Part shown: piece by piece, positions 1 to 14,500 of the stretch
How the letters are laid out: each line of letters opens with the position of its first letter
Numbering within the stretch: position 1 is the stretch's first letter
Assembly: GCF_910589235.1 (NCBI RefSeq)
Contig: NW_025813595.1
Span: forward strand, 62,001-126,000
Length of the DNA: 64,000 nucleotides
Reading direction: 5' to 3'
DNA from: Vespa crabro
Lineage: Eukaryota; Arthropoda; Insecta; Hymenoptera; Vespidae
Notes under the pieces: generated by a model
Database searches by the model: none
Told to the model about the DNA's origin: nothing
The model's input: the letters and a program-made list of their open reading frames with translations, nothing else
Translations under genes and position numbers: made by a program

Positions 1-341
1 TGCAATGTTCTGAATCGATTGGTAACATTTTTCTAACTGTGGCACAAGTATTATTAATGATTTCACGATTTTATCTTCGCATATCCCGAAATTCGCGTAT
101 ATTGATTACGTTTTTCGGCAATTATCTTATGAAAACGCGTATTTAAACATAGTAAAAACGTTATATTCTTGTTATTTTCTTTATTCTGCATCGATAGAAT
201 ATAAAATCAATGAAATTGAACGAGATTTCAAGTTTTCGTTTTTCGACGATACGCGTATATGAGCGAAAAATCGTATATACGATATGAAAGAATGTTAAAA
301 ACTTTGATTCCAATATAAAATAGATGTTTGATCTTATGAAA
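1..341. repeat. First unit of the window, variant with ATATCCCG and CGGC/CTTATG
   Basis: A 341-bp unit with ATATCCCG, TTGATTACG and the coupled change CGGC...CTTATG. The same combination appears in the units starting at 21820, 57616 and 63752, where it is followed by TTATTTTC in the same unit. Here TTATTTTC also follows, and it occurs again in the next unit (342-681). One unit therefore seems to have been added relative to the other three places. Confidence 0.8.
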
Positions 342-3300
342 TGCAATGTTATGAATCGATTGGTAACATTTTTCTAACTGTGGCACAAGTATTATTAAAG
401 ATGTCACGATTTTATCTTCGCATATACCGAAATTCGCGTTAGTCGATTAAGTTTTTCGACAATTATCATATGAAAACGCGTATTTAAACATAGTAAAAAC
501 GTTATATTCTTGTTATTTTCTTTATTCTGCATCGATAGAATATAAAATCAATGAAATTGAACGAGATTTCAAGTTTTCGTTTTTCGACGATACGCGTATA
601 TGAGCGAAAAATCGTATATACGATATGAAAGAATGTTAAAACTTTGATTCCAATATAAAATAGATGTTTGATCTTATGAAATGCAATGTTCTGAATCGAT
701 TGGTAACATTTTTCTAACTGTGGCTCAAGTATTATTAACGATTTCACGATTTTATCTTCGCATATATCGAAATTCGCGTATGTCGATTACGTTTTTCGAC
801 AATTATCATATGAAAACGCGTATTTAAACATAGTAAAAACGTTATATTCTTGTTATATTCTTTATTCTGCATCGATAGAATATAAAATCAATGAAATTGA
901 ACGAGATTTCAAGTTTTCGTTTTTTGACGATACGCGTATATGATCGAAAAATCGTATACACGATATGAAAGAATGTTAAAAACTTTGATTCCATTATAAA
1001 ATAGATGTTTGATCTTATGAAATGCAATGTTCTGAATCGATTGGTAACATTTTTCTAACTGTGGCACAAGTATTATTAAAGATTTCACGATTTTATATTC
1101 GCATATACCGAAATTCGCGTATGTCGTTTACGTTTTTCGACAATTATCATATGAAAACGCGTATTTTAACATAGTAAAAACGATATATTCTTGTTATATT
1201 CTTTATTCTGCATCGATAGAATATAAAATCAATGAAATTGAACGAGATTTCAAGTTTTCGTTTTTCGACGATACGCGTATAAGAGCGAAAAATCGTATAT
1301 ACGATATGAAAGAATGTTAAAAACTTTGATTCCAATATAAAATAGATGTTTGATCTTATGAAATGCAATGTTCTGAATCGAGTGGTAACATTTCTCTAAC
1401 TGAGGCACAAGTATTATTAAAGATTTCACGATTTTATCTTCGCATATACCGAAATTCGCGTATGTCGATTACGTTTTTCGACAATTATCATATGAAAACG
1501 CGTATTTAAACATAGTAAAAACGTTATATTCTTGTTATATTCTTTATTCTGCATCGATAGAATATAAAATCAATGAAATTGAACGAGATTTCAAGTATTC
1601 GTTTTTCGACGATACGCGTATATGAGCGAAAAATCGTATATACGATATGAAAGAATGTTAAAAACTTTGATTCCAATATAAAATAGATGTTTGATCTTAT
1701 GAAATGCAATGTTCTGAATCGATTGGTAACATTTTTCTAACTGAGGCACAAGTATTATTAAAGGCTTCACGATTTTATCTTCGCATATACCGAAATGCGC
1801 GTATGTCGATTACGTTTTTCGACAATTATCATATGAAAACGCGTATTTAAACATAGTAAAAACGTTATATTCTTGTTATATTCTTTATTCTGCATCGATA
1901 GAATATAAAATCAATGAAATTGAACGAGATTTCAAGGTTTCGTTTTTCGACGATACGCGTATATGAGCGAAAAATCGTATATACGATATGAAAGAATGTT
2001 TAAAACTTTGATTCCAATATAAAATAGATGTTTGATCTTATGAAATGCAATGTTCTGAATCGATTGGTAACATTTTTCTAACTGTGGCACAAGTATTATT
2101 AAAGATTTCACGATTTTAACTTCGCATATACCGAAATTCGCGTTAGTCGATTACGTTTTTCGACAATTATCATATGAAAACGCATATTTAAACATAGTAA
2201 AAACGTTATATTCTTGTTATATTCTTTATTCTGCATCGATAGAATATAAAATCAATGAAATTGAACGAGATTTCAAGTTTTCGTTTTTCGACGATACGCG
2301 TATATGAGCGAAAAATCGTATATACGATATGAAAGAATGTTAACAACTTTGATTCCGATATAAAATAGATGTTTGATCTTATGAAATGCAATGTTCTGAA
2401 TCGATTGGTAACATTTTTCTAACTGTGGCACAAGTATTATTAAAGATTTCACGATTTTAACTTCGCATATACCGAAATTCGCGTTAGTCGATTACGTTTT
2501 TCGACAATTATCATATGAAAACGCGTATTTAAACATAGTAAAAACGTTATATTCTTGTTATATTCTTTATTCTGCATCGATAGAATATGAAATCAATGAA
2601 ATTGAACGAGATTTCAAGTTTTCGTTTTTCGACGATACGCGTATATGAGCGAAAAATCGTATATACGATATGAAAGAATGTTAAAAACTTTGATTCCAAT
2701 ATAAAATAGATGTTTGATCTTATGAAATGCAATGTTCTGAATCGATTGGTAACATTTTTCTAACTGTGGCACAAGTATTATTAAAGATTTCACGATTTTA
2801 TCTTCGCATATACCGAAATTCGCGTATGTCGATTAGGTTTTTCGACAATTATCATATGAAAACGCGTATTTAAACATAGTAAAAACGTTATATTCTTGTT
2901 ATATTCTTTATTCTGCATCGATAGAATATAAAATCAATGAAATTGAACGAGATTTCAAGTTTTCGTTTTTCGACGATACGCGTATATGAGCGAAAAATCG
3001 TATATACGATATGAAAGAATGGTAAAAACTTTGATTCCAAAATAAAATAAATGTTTGATCTTATGAAACGCAATGTTCTGAATCGATTGGTAACATTTTT
3101 CTAACTGTGGCACAAGTATTATCAAAGTTTTCACGATTTTATCTTCTCATATACCGAAATTCGCGTATGTCGATTAAGTTTTTCGACAATTATCATATGA
3201 AAACGCGTATTTAAACATAGTAAAAACGTTATATTCTTGTTATATTCTTTATTCTGCATCGATAGAATATAAAATCAATGAAATTGAACGAGATTTCAAG

Positions 3301-3750
3301 TTTTCGTTTTTCGACGATACGCGTATATGATCGAAAAATCGTATACACGATATGAAAGAATGTTAAAAACTTTGATTCCAATATAAAATAGATGTTTGAT
3401 CTTATGAAATGCAATGTTCTGAATCGATTGGTAACATTTTTCTAACTGTGGCACAAGTATTATTAAAGATTTCACGATTTTATCTTCGCATATACCGAAA
3501 TTCGCGTATGTCGTTTACGTTTTTCGACAATTATCATATGAAAACGCGTATTTTAACATAGTAAAAACGTTATATTCTTGTTATATTCTTTATTCTGCAT
3601 CGATAGAATATAAAATCAATGAAATTGAACGAGATTTCAAGTTTTCGTTTTTCGACGATACGCGTATATGAGCGAAAAATCGTATATACGATATGAAAGA
3701 ATGTTAAAAACTTTGATTCCAATATAAAATAGATGTTTGATCTTATGAAA
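342..3750. repeat. Module A, copy 1 (10 units)
   Basis: Ten units in an order shared with 3751-7500. In sequence the markers are: a 340-bp unit with TTATTTTC and a shortened A-run; a unit with GTGGCTCAAG in front and TTTTTTGACG plus CCATTATAAA behind; a unit with GTCGTTTACG; CAAGTATTCG; AAAGGCTTCACG with CAAGGTTTCG; TTAACAACTTT with CCGATATAAA; GAATATGAAATC; a GGTAAAAAC and AAATAAATG unit; an ATCAAAGTTTTC unit; and a second GTCGTTTACG unit. Compared with copy 2 it lacks one unit, the counterpart of 5114-5454. Confidence 0.85.
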
Positions 3751-6700
3751 TGCAATGTTCTGAATCGAGTGGTAACATTTTTCTAACTGAGGCACAAGTA
3801 TTATTAAAGATTTCACGATTTTATCTTCGCATATACCGAAATTCGCGTATGTCGATTACGTTTTTCGACAATTATCATATGAAAACGCGTATTTAAACAT
3901 AGTAAAAACGTTATATTCTTGTTATTTTCTTTATTCTGCATCGATAGAATATAAAATCAATGAAATTGAACGAGATTTCAAGTTTTCGTTTTTCGACGAT
4001 ACGCGTATATGAGCGAAAAATCGTATATACGATATGAAAGAATGTTAAAACTTTGATTCCAATATAAAATAGATGTTTGATCTTATGAAATGCAATGTTC
4101 TGAATCGATTGGTAACATTTTTCTAACTGTGGCTCAAGTATTATTAACGATTTCACGATTTTATCTTCGCATATATCGAAATTCGCGTATGTCGATTACG
4201 TTTTTCGACAATTATCATATGAAAACGCGTATTTAAACATAGTAAAAACGTTATATTCTTGTTATATTCTTTATTCTGCATCGATAGAATATAAAATCAA
4301 TGAAATTGAACGAGATTTCAAGTTTTCGTTTTTTGACGATACGCGTATATGATCGAAAAATCGTATACACGATATGAAAGAATGTTAAAAACTTTGATTC
4401 CATTATAAAATAGATGTTTGATCTTATGAAATGCAATGTTCTGAATCGATTGGTAACATTTTTCTAACTGTGGCACAAGTATTATTAAAGATTTCACGAT
4501 TTTATCTTCGCATATACCGAAATTCGCGTATGTCGTTTACGTTTTTCGACAATTATCATATGAAAACGCGTATTTTAACATAGTAAAAACGATATATTCT
4601 TGTTATATTCTTTATTCTGCATCGATAGAATATAAAATCAATGAAATTGAACGAGATTTCAAGTTTTCGTTTTTCGACGATACGCGTATATGAGCGAATA
4701 ATCGTATATACGATATGAAAGAATGTTAAAAACTTTGATTCCAATATAAAATAGATGTTTGATCTTATGAAATGCAATGTTCTGAATCGAGTGGTAACAT
4801 TTCTCTAACTGAGGCACAAGTATTATTAAAGATTTCACGATTTTATCTTCGCATATACCGAAATTCGCGTATGTCGATTACGTTTTTCGACAATTATCAT
4901 ATGAAAACGCGTATTTAAACATAGTAAAAACGTTATATTCTTGTTATATTCTTTATTCTGCATCGATAGAATATAAAATCAATGAAATTGAACGAGATTT
5001 CAAGTATTCGTTTTTCGACGATACGCGTATATGAGCGAAAAATCGTATATACGATATGAAAGAATGTTAAAAACTTTGATTCCAATATAAAATAGATGTT
5101 TGATCTTATGAAATGCAATGTTCTGAATCGATTGGTAACATTTTTCTAACTGTGGCACAAGTATTATTAAAGATTTCACGATTTTAACTTCGCATATACC
5201 GAAATTCGCGTTAGTCGATTACGTTTCTCGACAATTATCATATGAAAACGCGTATTTAAACATAGTAAAAACGTTATATTCTTGTTATATTCTTTATTCT
5301 GCATCGATAGAATATAAAATCAATGAAATTGAACGAGATTTCAAGTTTTCGTTTTTCGACGATACGCGTATATGTGCGAAAAATCGTATATACGATATGA
5401 AAGAATGTTAAAAACTTTGATTCCAATATAAAATAGATGTTTGATCTTATGAAATGCAATGTTCTGAATCGATTGGTAACATTTTTCTAACTGAGGCACA
5501 AGTATTATTAAAGGCTTCACGATTTTATCTTCGCATATACCGAAATGCGCGTATGTCGATTACGTTTTTCGACAATTATCATATGAAAACGCGTATTTAA
5601 ACATAGTAAAAACGTTATATTCTTGTTATATTCTTTATTCTGCATCGATAGAATATAAAATCAATGAAATTGAACGAGATTTCAAGGTTTCGTTTTTCGA
5701 CGATACGCGTATATGAGCGAAAAATCGTATATACGATATGAAAGAATGTTTAAAACTTTGATTCCAATATAAAATAGATGTTTGATCTTATGAAATGCAA
5801 TGTTCTGAATCGATTGGTAACATTTTTCTAACTGTGGCACAAGTATTATTAAAGATTTCACGATTTTATCTTCGCATATACCGAAATTCGCGTTAGTCGA
5901 TTACGTTTTTCGACAATTATCATATGAAAACGCGTATTTAAACATAGTAAAAACGTTATATTCTTGTTATATTCTTTATTCTGCATCGATAGAATATAAA
6001 ATCAATGAAATTGAACGAGATTTCAAGTTTTCGTTTTTCGACGATACGCGTATATGAGCGAAAAATCGTATATACGATATGAAAGAATGTTAACAACTTT
6101 GATTCCGATATAAAATAGATGTTTGATCTTATGAAATGCAATGTTCTGAATCGATTGGTAACATTTTTCTAACTGTGGCACAAGTATTATTAAAGATTTC
6201 ACGATTTTATCTTCGCATATACCGAAATTCGCGTTAGTCGATTACGTTTTTCGACAATTATCATATGAAAACGCGTATTTAAACATAGTAAAAACGTTAT
6301 ATTCTTGTTATATTCTTTATTCTGCATCGATAGAATATGAAATCAATGAAATTGAACGAGATTTCAAGTTTTCGTTTTTCGACGATACGCGTATATGAGC
6401 GAAAAATCGTATATACGATATGAAAGAATGTTAAAAACTTTGATTCCAATATAAAATAGATGTTTGATCTTATGAAATGCAATGTTCTGAATCGATTGGT
6501 AAAATTTTTCTAACTGTGGCACAAGTATTATTAAAGATTTCACGATTTTATCTTCGCATATACCGAAATTCGCGTATGTCGATTAGGTTTTTCGACAATT
6601 ATCATATGAAAACGCGTATTCAAACATAGTAAAAACGTTATATTCTTGTTATATTCTTTATTCTGCATCGATAGAATATAAAATCAATGAAATTGAACTA

Positions 6701-7500
6701 GATTTCAAGTTTTCGTTTTTCGACGATACGCGTATATGAGCGAAAAATCGTATATACGATATGAAAGAATGGTAAAAACTTTGATTCCAAAATAAAATAA
6801 ATGTTTGATCTTATGAAACGCAATGTTCTGAATCGATTGGTAACATTTTTCTAACTGTGGCACAAGTATTATCAAAGTTTTCACGATTTTATCTTCTCAT
6901 ATACCGAAATTCGCGTATGTCGATTACGTTTTTCGACAATTATCATATGAAAACGCGTATTTAAACATAGTAAAAACGTTATATTCTTGTTATATTCTTT
7001 ATTCTGCATCGATAGAATATAAAATCAATGAAATTGAACGAGATTTCAAGTTTTCGTTTTTCGACGATACGCGTATATGATCGAAAAATCGTATACACGA
7101 TATGAAAGAATGTTAAAAACTTTGATTCCAATATAAAATAGATGTTTGATCTTATGAAATGCAATGTTCTGAATCGATTGGTAACATTTTTCTAACTGTG
7201 GCACAAGTATTATTAAAGATTTCACGATTTTATCTTCGCATATACCGAAATTCGCGTATGTCGTTTACGTTTTTCGACAATTATCATATGAAAACGCGTA
7301 TTTTAACATAGTAAAAACGTTATATTCTTGTTATATTCTTTATTCTGCATCGATAGAATATAAAATCAATGAAATTGAACGAGATTTCAAGTTTTCGTTT
7401 TTCGACGATACGCGTATATGAGCGAAAAATCGTATATACGATATGAAAGAATGTTAAAAACTTTGATTCCAATATAAAATAGATGTTTGATCTTATGAAA
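3751..7500. repeat. Module A, copy 2 (11 units)
   Basis: Repeats the marker order of 342-3750 at a displacement of 3,409 bases for the first four units. The displacement becomes 3,750 after an extra unit (5114-5454) that carries TTTTAACTTCG and ACGTTTCTCG. The extra unit is also present at 12955-13295. It was therefore either in the ancestor and lost from copy 1, or gained before the copy at 11.6 kb was made. Few private changes separate the copies, for example TATGTGCG in 5114-5454. Confidence 0.85.
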
Positions 7501-9545
7501 TGCAATGTTCTGAATCGAGTGGTAACATTTTTCTAACTGGGGCACAAGTATTATTAAAGATTTCACGATTTTATCTTCGCATATACCGAAATTCGCGTAT
7601 GTCGATTACGTTTTTCGACAATTATCATATGAAAACGCGTATTTAAACATAGTAAAAACGTTATATTCTTGTTATATTCTTCATTCTGCATCGATAGAAT
7701 ATAAAATCAATGAAATTGAACGAGATTTCAAGTTTTCGTTTTTCGACGATACGCGTATATGAGCGAAAAATCGTATATACGATATGAAAGAATGTTAAAA
7801 ACTTTGATTCCAATATAAAATAGATGTTTCATCTTATGAAATGCAATGTTCTGAATCGATTGGTAACATTTTTCTAACTGTGGCACAAGTATTATTAAAG
7901 ATTTCACGATTTTATCTTCGCATATACCGAAATTCGCGTATGTCGATTACGTTTTTCGACAATTATCATATGAAAACGCGTATTTAAACATAGTAAAGAC
8001 GTTATATTCTTGTTATATTCTTTATTCTGCATCGATAGAATATAAAATCAATGAAATTGAACGAGATTTCAAGTTTTCGTTTTTCGACGATACGCGTATA
8101 TGAGCGAAAAATCGTATATACGATATGAAAGAATGTTAAAAACTTTGATTCCAATATAAAATAGATGTGTGATCTTATGAAATGCAATGTTCTGAATCGA
8201 TTGGTAACATTTTTCTAACTGAGGCACAAGTATTATTAAAGATTTCACGATTTTATCTTCGCATATACCGAAATTCGCGTATGTCGATTACGTTTTACGA
8301 CAATTATCATATGAAACGCGTATTTAAACATAGTAAAAACGTTATATTCTTGTTATATTCTTTATTCTGCATCAATAGAATATAAAATCAATGAAATTGA
8401 ACGAGATTTCAAGTTTTCGTTTTTCGACGATACGCGTATATGAGGGAAAAATCGTATATACGATATGAAAGAATGTTAAAAACTTTGATTCCAATATAAA
8501 ATAGATGTTTGATCTTATGAAATGCAATGTTCTGAATCGATTGGTAACATTTTTCTAACTGAGGCACAAGTATTATTAAAGATTTCACGATTTTATCTTC
8601 GCATATACCGAAATGCGCGTATGTCGATTACGTTTTTCGACAATTATCATATGAAAACGCGTATTTAAACATAGTAAAAACGTTATATTCTTGTTATATT
8701 CTTTATTCTGCATCGATAGAATATAAAATCAATGAAATTGAACGAGATTTCAAGTTTTCGTTTTTCGACGATACGTGTATATGAGCGAAAAATCGTATAT
8801 ACGATATGAAAGAATGTTAAAAACTTTGATTCCAATATAAAATAGATGTTTGATCTTATGAAATGCAAAGTTCTGAATCGATTGGTAACATTTTTCTAAC
8901 TGTGGCACAAGTATTATTAAAGATTTCACGATTTTATCTTCGCTTATACCGAAATTCGCGTTAGTCGATTACGTTTTTCGACAATTATCATATGAAAACG
9001 CGTATTTAAACATAGTAAAAACGTTATATTCTTGTTATGTTCTTTATTCTGCATCGATAGAATATAAAATCAATGAAATTGAACGAGATTTCAAGTTTTC
9101 GTTTTTCGACGATACGCGTATATGAGCGAAAAATCGTATATACGATATGAAAGAATGTTAAAAACTTTGATTCCAATATAAAATAGATGTTTGATCTTAT
9201 GAAATGCAATGTTCTGAATCGATTGATAACATTTTTCTAACTGTGGCACAAGTATTATTAAAGATTTCACGATTTTATCTTCGCATGTACCGAAATTCGC
9301 GTATGTCGATTACGATTTTCGACAATTATCATATGAAAACGCGTATTTAAACATAGTAAAAACGTTATATTCTTATTATATTCTTTATTCTGCATCGATA
9401 GAATATAAAATCAATGAAATTGAACGAGATTTCAAGTTTTCGTTTTTCGACGATACGCGTATATGAGCGAAAAATCGTATATACGATATGAAAGAATGTT
9501 AAAAACTTTGATTCCAATATAAAATAGATGTTTGATCTTATGAAA
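7501..9545. repeat. Module B, 6-unit form
   Basis: Six units recognised by successive markers: TTTCATC (unit 7501); TGTGATC (7842); a 340-bp unit with ATATGAAACGCG and GAGGGAAA (8183); ACGTGTAT (8523); CTTATACC with TTATGTTC (8864); and CATGTACC with TTATTATA (9205). Parts of the same series recur at 14660, 16364, 22501 and 58638. This is the only complete six-marker copy in view. Confidence 0.83.
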
Positions 9546-11591
9546 TGCAATGTTCTGAATCGATTGGTAACATTTTTCTAACTGTGGCACAAGTATTATT
9601 AAAGATTTCACGATTTTATCTTCGCATATACCGAAATTCGCGTATGTCGTTTACGTTTTCCGACAATTATCATATGAAAACGCGTATTTTAACATAGTAA
9701 AAACGTTATATTCTTGTTATATTCTTTATTCTGCATCGATAGAATATAAAATCAATGAAATTGAACGAGATTTCAAGTTTTCGTTTTTCGACGATACGCG
9801 TATATGAGCGAAAAATCGTATATACGATATGAAAGAATGTTAACAACTTTGATTCCGATATAAAATAGATGTTTGATCTTATGAAATGCAATGTTCTGAA
9901 TCGATTGGTAACATTTTTCTAACTGTGGCACAAGTATTATTAAAGATTTCACGATTTTAACTTCGCATATACCGAAATTCGCGTTAGTCGATTACGTTTT
10001 TCGACAATTATCATATGAAAACGCGTATTTAAACATAGTAAAAACGTTATATTCTTGTTATATTCTTTATTCTGCATCGATAGAATATGAAATCAATGAA
10101 ATTGAACGAGATTTCAAGTTTTCGTTTTTCGACGATACGCGTATATGAGCGAAAAATCGTATATACGATATGAAAGAATGTTAAAAACTTTGATTCCAAT
10201 ATAAAATAGATGTTTGATCTTATGAAATGCAATGTTCTGAATCGATTGGTAACATTTTTCTAACTGTGGCACAAGTATTATTAAAGATTTCACGATTTTA
10301 TCTTCGCATATACCGAAATTCGCGTATGTCGATTAGGTTTTTCGACAATTATCATATGAAAACGCGTATTCAAACATAGTAAAAACGTTATATTCTTGTT
10401 ATATTCTTTATTCTGCATCGATAGAATATAAAATCAATGAAATTGAACTAGATTTCAAGTTTTCGTTTTTCGACGATACGCGTATATGAGCGAAAAATCG
10501 TATATACGATATGAAAGAATGGTAAAAACTTTGATTCCAAAATAAAATAAATGTTTGATCTTATGAAACGCAATGTTCTGAATCGATTGGTTACATTTTT
10601 CTAACTGTGGCACAAGTATTATCAAAGTTTTCACGATTTTATCTTCTCATATACCGAAATTCGCGTATGTCGATTACGTTTTTCGACAATTATCATATGA
10701 AAACGCGTATTTAAACATAGTAAAAACGTTATATTCTTGTTATATTCTTTATTCTGCATCGATAGAATATAAAATCAATGAAATTGAACGAGATTTCAAG
10801 TTTTCGTTTTTCGACGATACGCGTATATGAGCGAAAAATCGTATATACGATATGAAAGAATGGTAAAAACTTTGATTCCAAAATAAAATAAATGTTTGAT
10901 CTTATGAAACGCAATGTTCTGAATCGATTGGTAACATTTTTCTAACTGTGGCACAAGTATTATCAAAGTTTTCACGATTTTATCTTCTCATATACCGAAA
11001 TTCGCGTATGTCGATTAAGTTTTTCGACAATTATCATATGAAAACGCGTATTTAAACATAGTAAAAACGTTATATTCTTGTTATATTCTTTATTCTGCAT
11101 CGATAGAATATAAAATCAATGAAATTGAACGAGATTTCAAGTTTTCGTTTTTCGACGATACGCGTATATGATCGAAAAATCGTATACACGATATGAAAGA
11201 ATGTTAAAAACTTTGATTCCAATATAAAATAGATGTTTGATCTTATGAAATGCAATGTTCTGAATCGATTGGTAACATTTTTCTAACTGTGGCACAAGTA
11301 TTATTAAAGATTTCACGATTTTATCTTCGCATATACCGAAATTCGCGTATGTCGTTTACGTTTTTCGACAATTATCATATGAAAACGCGTATTTTAACAT
11401 AGTAAAAACGTTATATTCTTGTTATATTCTTTATTCTGCATCGATAGAATATAAAATCAATGAAATTGAACGAGATTTCAAGTTTTCGTTTTTCGACGAT
11501 ACGCGTATATGAGCGAAAAATCGTATATACGATATGAAAGAATGTTAAAAACTTTGATTCCAATATAAAATAGATGTTTGATCTTATGAAA
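9546..11591. repeat. Partial module A with a chimeric unit (6 units)
   Basis: The first three units (9546, 9887, 10228) match the units at 5796, 6137 and 6478, including the shared private changes TATTCAAAC and GAACTAG in the third. The unit at 10569 joins a front of the 6819 type to a back of the 2728 type. The last two (10910, 11251) match 3069 and 3410, including GATTAAG. This is a hybrid of copies 1 and 2 of module A, joined in exact register. Confidence 0.82.
10569..10909. repeat. Chimeric satellite unit at a crossover joint
   Basis: The front half has ATCAAAGTTTTC, TCTTCTCAT and GATTACG, as in the unit 6819-7159. The back half has GAACGAG, AATGGTAAAAAC and AAATAAATG, as in 2728-3068. 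The preceding unit follows copy 2 of module A and the following unit follows copy 1, which has GATTAAG where copy 2 has GATTACG. The exchange lies between about 10680 and 10860, and the unit length stays 341 bp. Private change: TTACATT in place of TAACATT near the front. Confidence 0.8.
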
Positions 11592-14500
11592 TGCAATGTT
11601 CTGAATCGAGTGGTAACATTTTTCTAACTGAGGCACAAGTATTATTAAAGATTTCACGATTTTATCTTCGCATATACCGAAATTCGCGTATGTCGATTAC
11701 GTTTTTCGACAATTATCATATGAAAACGCGTATTTAAACATAGTAAAAACGTTATATTCTTGTTATATTCTTTATTCTGCATCGATAGAATATAAAATCA
11801 ATGAAATTGAACGAGATTTCAAGTTTTCGTTTTTCGACGATACGCGTATATGAGCGAAAAATCGTATATACGATATGAAAGAATGTTAAAACTTTGATTC
11901 CAATATAAAATAGATGTTTGATCTTATGAAATGCAATGTTCTGAATCGATTGGTAACATTTTTCTAACTGTGGCTCAAGTATTATTAACGATTTCACGAT
12001 TTTATCTTCGCATATATCGAAATTCGCGTATGTCGATTACGTTTTTCGACAATTATCATATGAAAACGCGTATTTAAACATAGTAAAAACGTTATATTCT
12101 TGTTATATTCTTTATTCTGCATCGATAGAATATAAAATCAATGAAATTGAACGAGATTTCAAGTTTTCGTTTTTTGACGATACGCGTATATGATCGAAAA
12201 ATCGTATACACGATATGAAAGAATGTTAAAAACTTTGATTCCATTATAAAATAGATGTTTGATCTTATGAAATGCAATGTTCTGAATCGATTGGTAACAT
12301 TTTTCTAACTGTGGCACAAGTATTATTAAAGATTTCACGATTTTATCTTCGCATATACCGAAATTCGCGTATGTCGTTTACGTTTTTCGACAATTATCAT
12401 ATGAAAACGCGTATTTTAACATAGTAAAAACGATATATTCTTGTTATATTCTTTATTCTGCATCGATAGAATATAAAATCAATGAAATTGAACGAGATTT
12501 CAAGTTTTCGTTTTTCGACGATACGCGTATATGAGCGAAAAATCGTATATACGATATGAAAGAATGTTAAAAACTTTGATTCCAATATAAAATAGATGTT
12601 TGATCTTATGAAATGCAATGTTCTGAATCGAGTGGTAACATTTCTCTAACTGAGGCACAAGTATTATTAAAGATTTCACGATTTTATCTTCGCATATACC
12701 GAAATTCGCGTATGTCGATTACGTTTTTCGACAATTATCATATGAAAACGCGTATTTAAACATAGTAAAAACGTTATATTCTTGTTATATTCTTTATTCT
12801 GCATCGATAGAATATAAAATCAATGAAATTGAACGAGATTTCAAGTATTCGTTTTTCGACGATACGCGTATATGAGCGAAAAATCGTATATACGATATGA
12901 AAGAATGTTAAAAACTTTGATTCCAATATAAAATAGATGTTTGATCTTATGAAATGCAATGTTCTGAATCGATTGGTAACATTTTTCTAACTGTGGCACA
13001 AGTATTATTAAAGATTTCACGATTTTAACTTCGCATATACCGAAATTCGCGTTAGTCGATTACGTTTCTCGACAATTATCATATGAAAACGCGTATTTAA
13101 ACATAGTAAAAACGTTATATTCTTGTTATATTCTTTATTCTGCATCGATAGAATATAAAATCAATGAAATTGAACGAGATTTCAAGTTTTCGTTTTTCGA
13201 CGATACGCGTATATGAGCGAAAAATCGTATATACGATATGAAAGAATGTTAAAAACTTTGATTCCAATATAAAATAGATGTTTGATCTTATGAAATGCAA
13301 TGTTCTGAATCGATTGGTAACATTTTTCTAACTGAGGCACAAGTATTATTAAAGGCTTCACGATTTTATCTTCGCATATACCGAAATGCGCGTATGTCGA
13401 TTACGTTTTTCGACAATTATCATATGAAAACGCGTATTTAAACATAGTAAAAACGTTATATTCTTGTTATATTCTTTATTCTGCATCGATAGAATATAAA
13501 ATCAATGAAATTGAACGAGATTTCAAGGTTTCGTTTTTCGACGATACGCGTATATGAGCGAAAAATCGTATATACGATATGAAAGAATGTTTAAAACTTT
13601 GATTCCAATATAAAATAGATGTTTGATCTTATGAAATGCAATGTTCTGAATCGATTGGTAACATTTTTCTAACTGTGGCACAAGTATTATTAAAGATTTC
13701 ACGATTTTATCTTCGCATATACCGAAATTCGCGTTAGTCGATTACGTTTTTCGACAATTATCATATGAAAACGCGTATTTAAACATAGTAAAAACGTTAT
13801 ATTCTTGTTATATTCTTTATTCTGCATCGATAGAATATAAAATCAATGAAATTGAACGAGATTTCAAGTTTTCGTTTTTCGACGATACGCGTATATGAGC
13901 GAAAAATCGTATATACGATATGAAAGAATGTTAACAACTTTGATTCCGATATAAAATAGATGTTTGATCTTATGAAATGCAATGTTCTGAATCGATTGGT
14001 AACATTTTTCTAACTGTGGCACAAGTATTATTAAAGATTTCACGATTTTAACTTCGCATATACCGAAATTCGCGTTAGTCGATTACGTTTTTCGACAATT
14101 ATCATATGAAAACGCGTATTTAAACATAGTAAAAACGTTATATTCTTGTTATATTCTTAATTCTGCATCGATAGAATATGAAATCAATGAAATTGAACGA
14201 GATTTCAAGTTTTCGTTTTTCGACGATACGCGTATATGAGCGAAAAATCGTATATACGATATGAAAGAATGTTAAAAACTTTGATTCCAATATAAAATAG
14301 ATGTTTGATCTTATGAAATGCAATGTTCTGAATCGATTGGTAACATTTTTCTAACTGTGGCACAAGTATTATTAAAGATTTCACGATTTTATCTTCGCAT
14401 ATACCGAAATTCGCGTATGTCGTTTACGTTTTTCGAGAATTATCATATGAAAACGCGTATTTTAACATAGTAAAAACGTTATATTCTTGTTATATTCTTT

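Noticed and set aside
161..346. Open frame of about 61 codons on the minus strand, present in most units
   Set aside because: It begins with TTG rather than ATG in the usual unit, and the 71- to 87-codon forms that begin with MKSLI use GTG. It is broken by TGA in TTTCATC units and altered by the one-base indels. It repeats only because the satellite repeats. No ribosomal or splice context supports it, and the composition is what AT-rich DNA gives in any frame.
342..681. Real boundary of the array near the left edge, suggested by unusual bases (GTTATGAATCG, AAAGATGTCACG, GATTAAG)
   Set aside because: These are single substitutions in a unit of normal length, with ordinary satellite on both sides.
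3040..3060. AATAAA polyadenylation signal in AAATAAAATAAATG units
   Set aside because: It is present only in the few units of the GGTAAAAAC lineage (2728, 6478, 10228, 10569) and there is no gene for it to serve. It arose from two substitutions in the common AATATAAAATAGATG.
8182..8385. Plus-strand open frame starting ATGCAATGT, also at 22841, 34775 and 59319
   Set aside because: It exists only where a one-base indel or substitution removes an in-frame stop. It is the same satellite sequence read in another frame, so it is not a gene.
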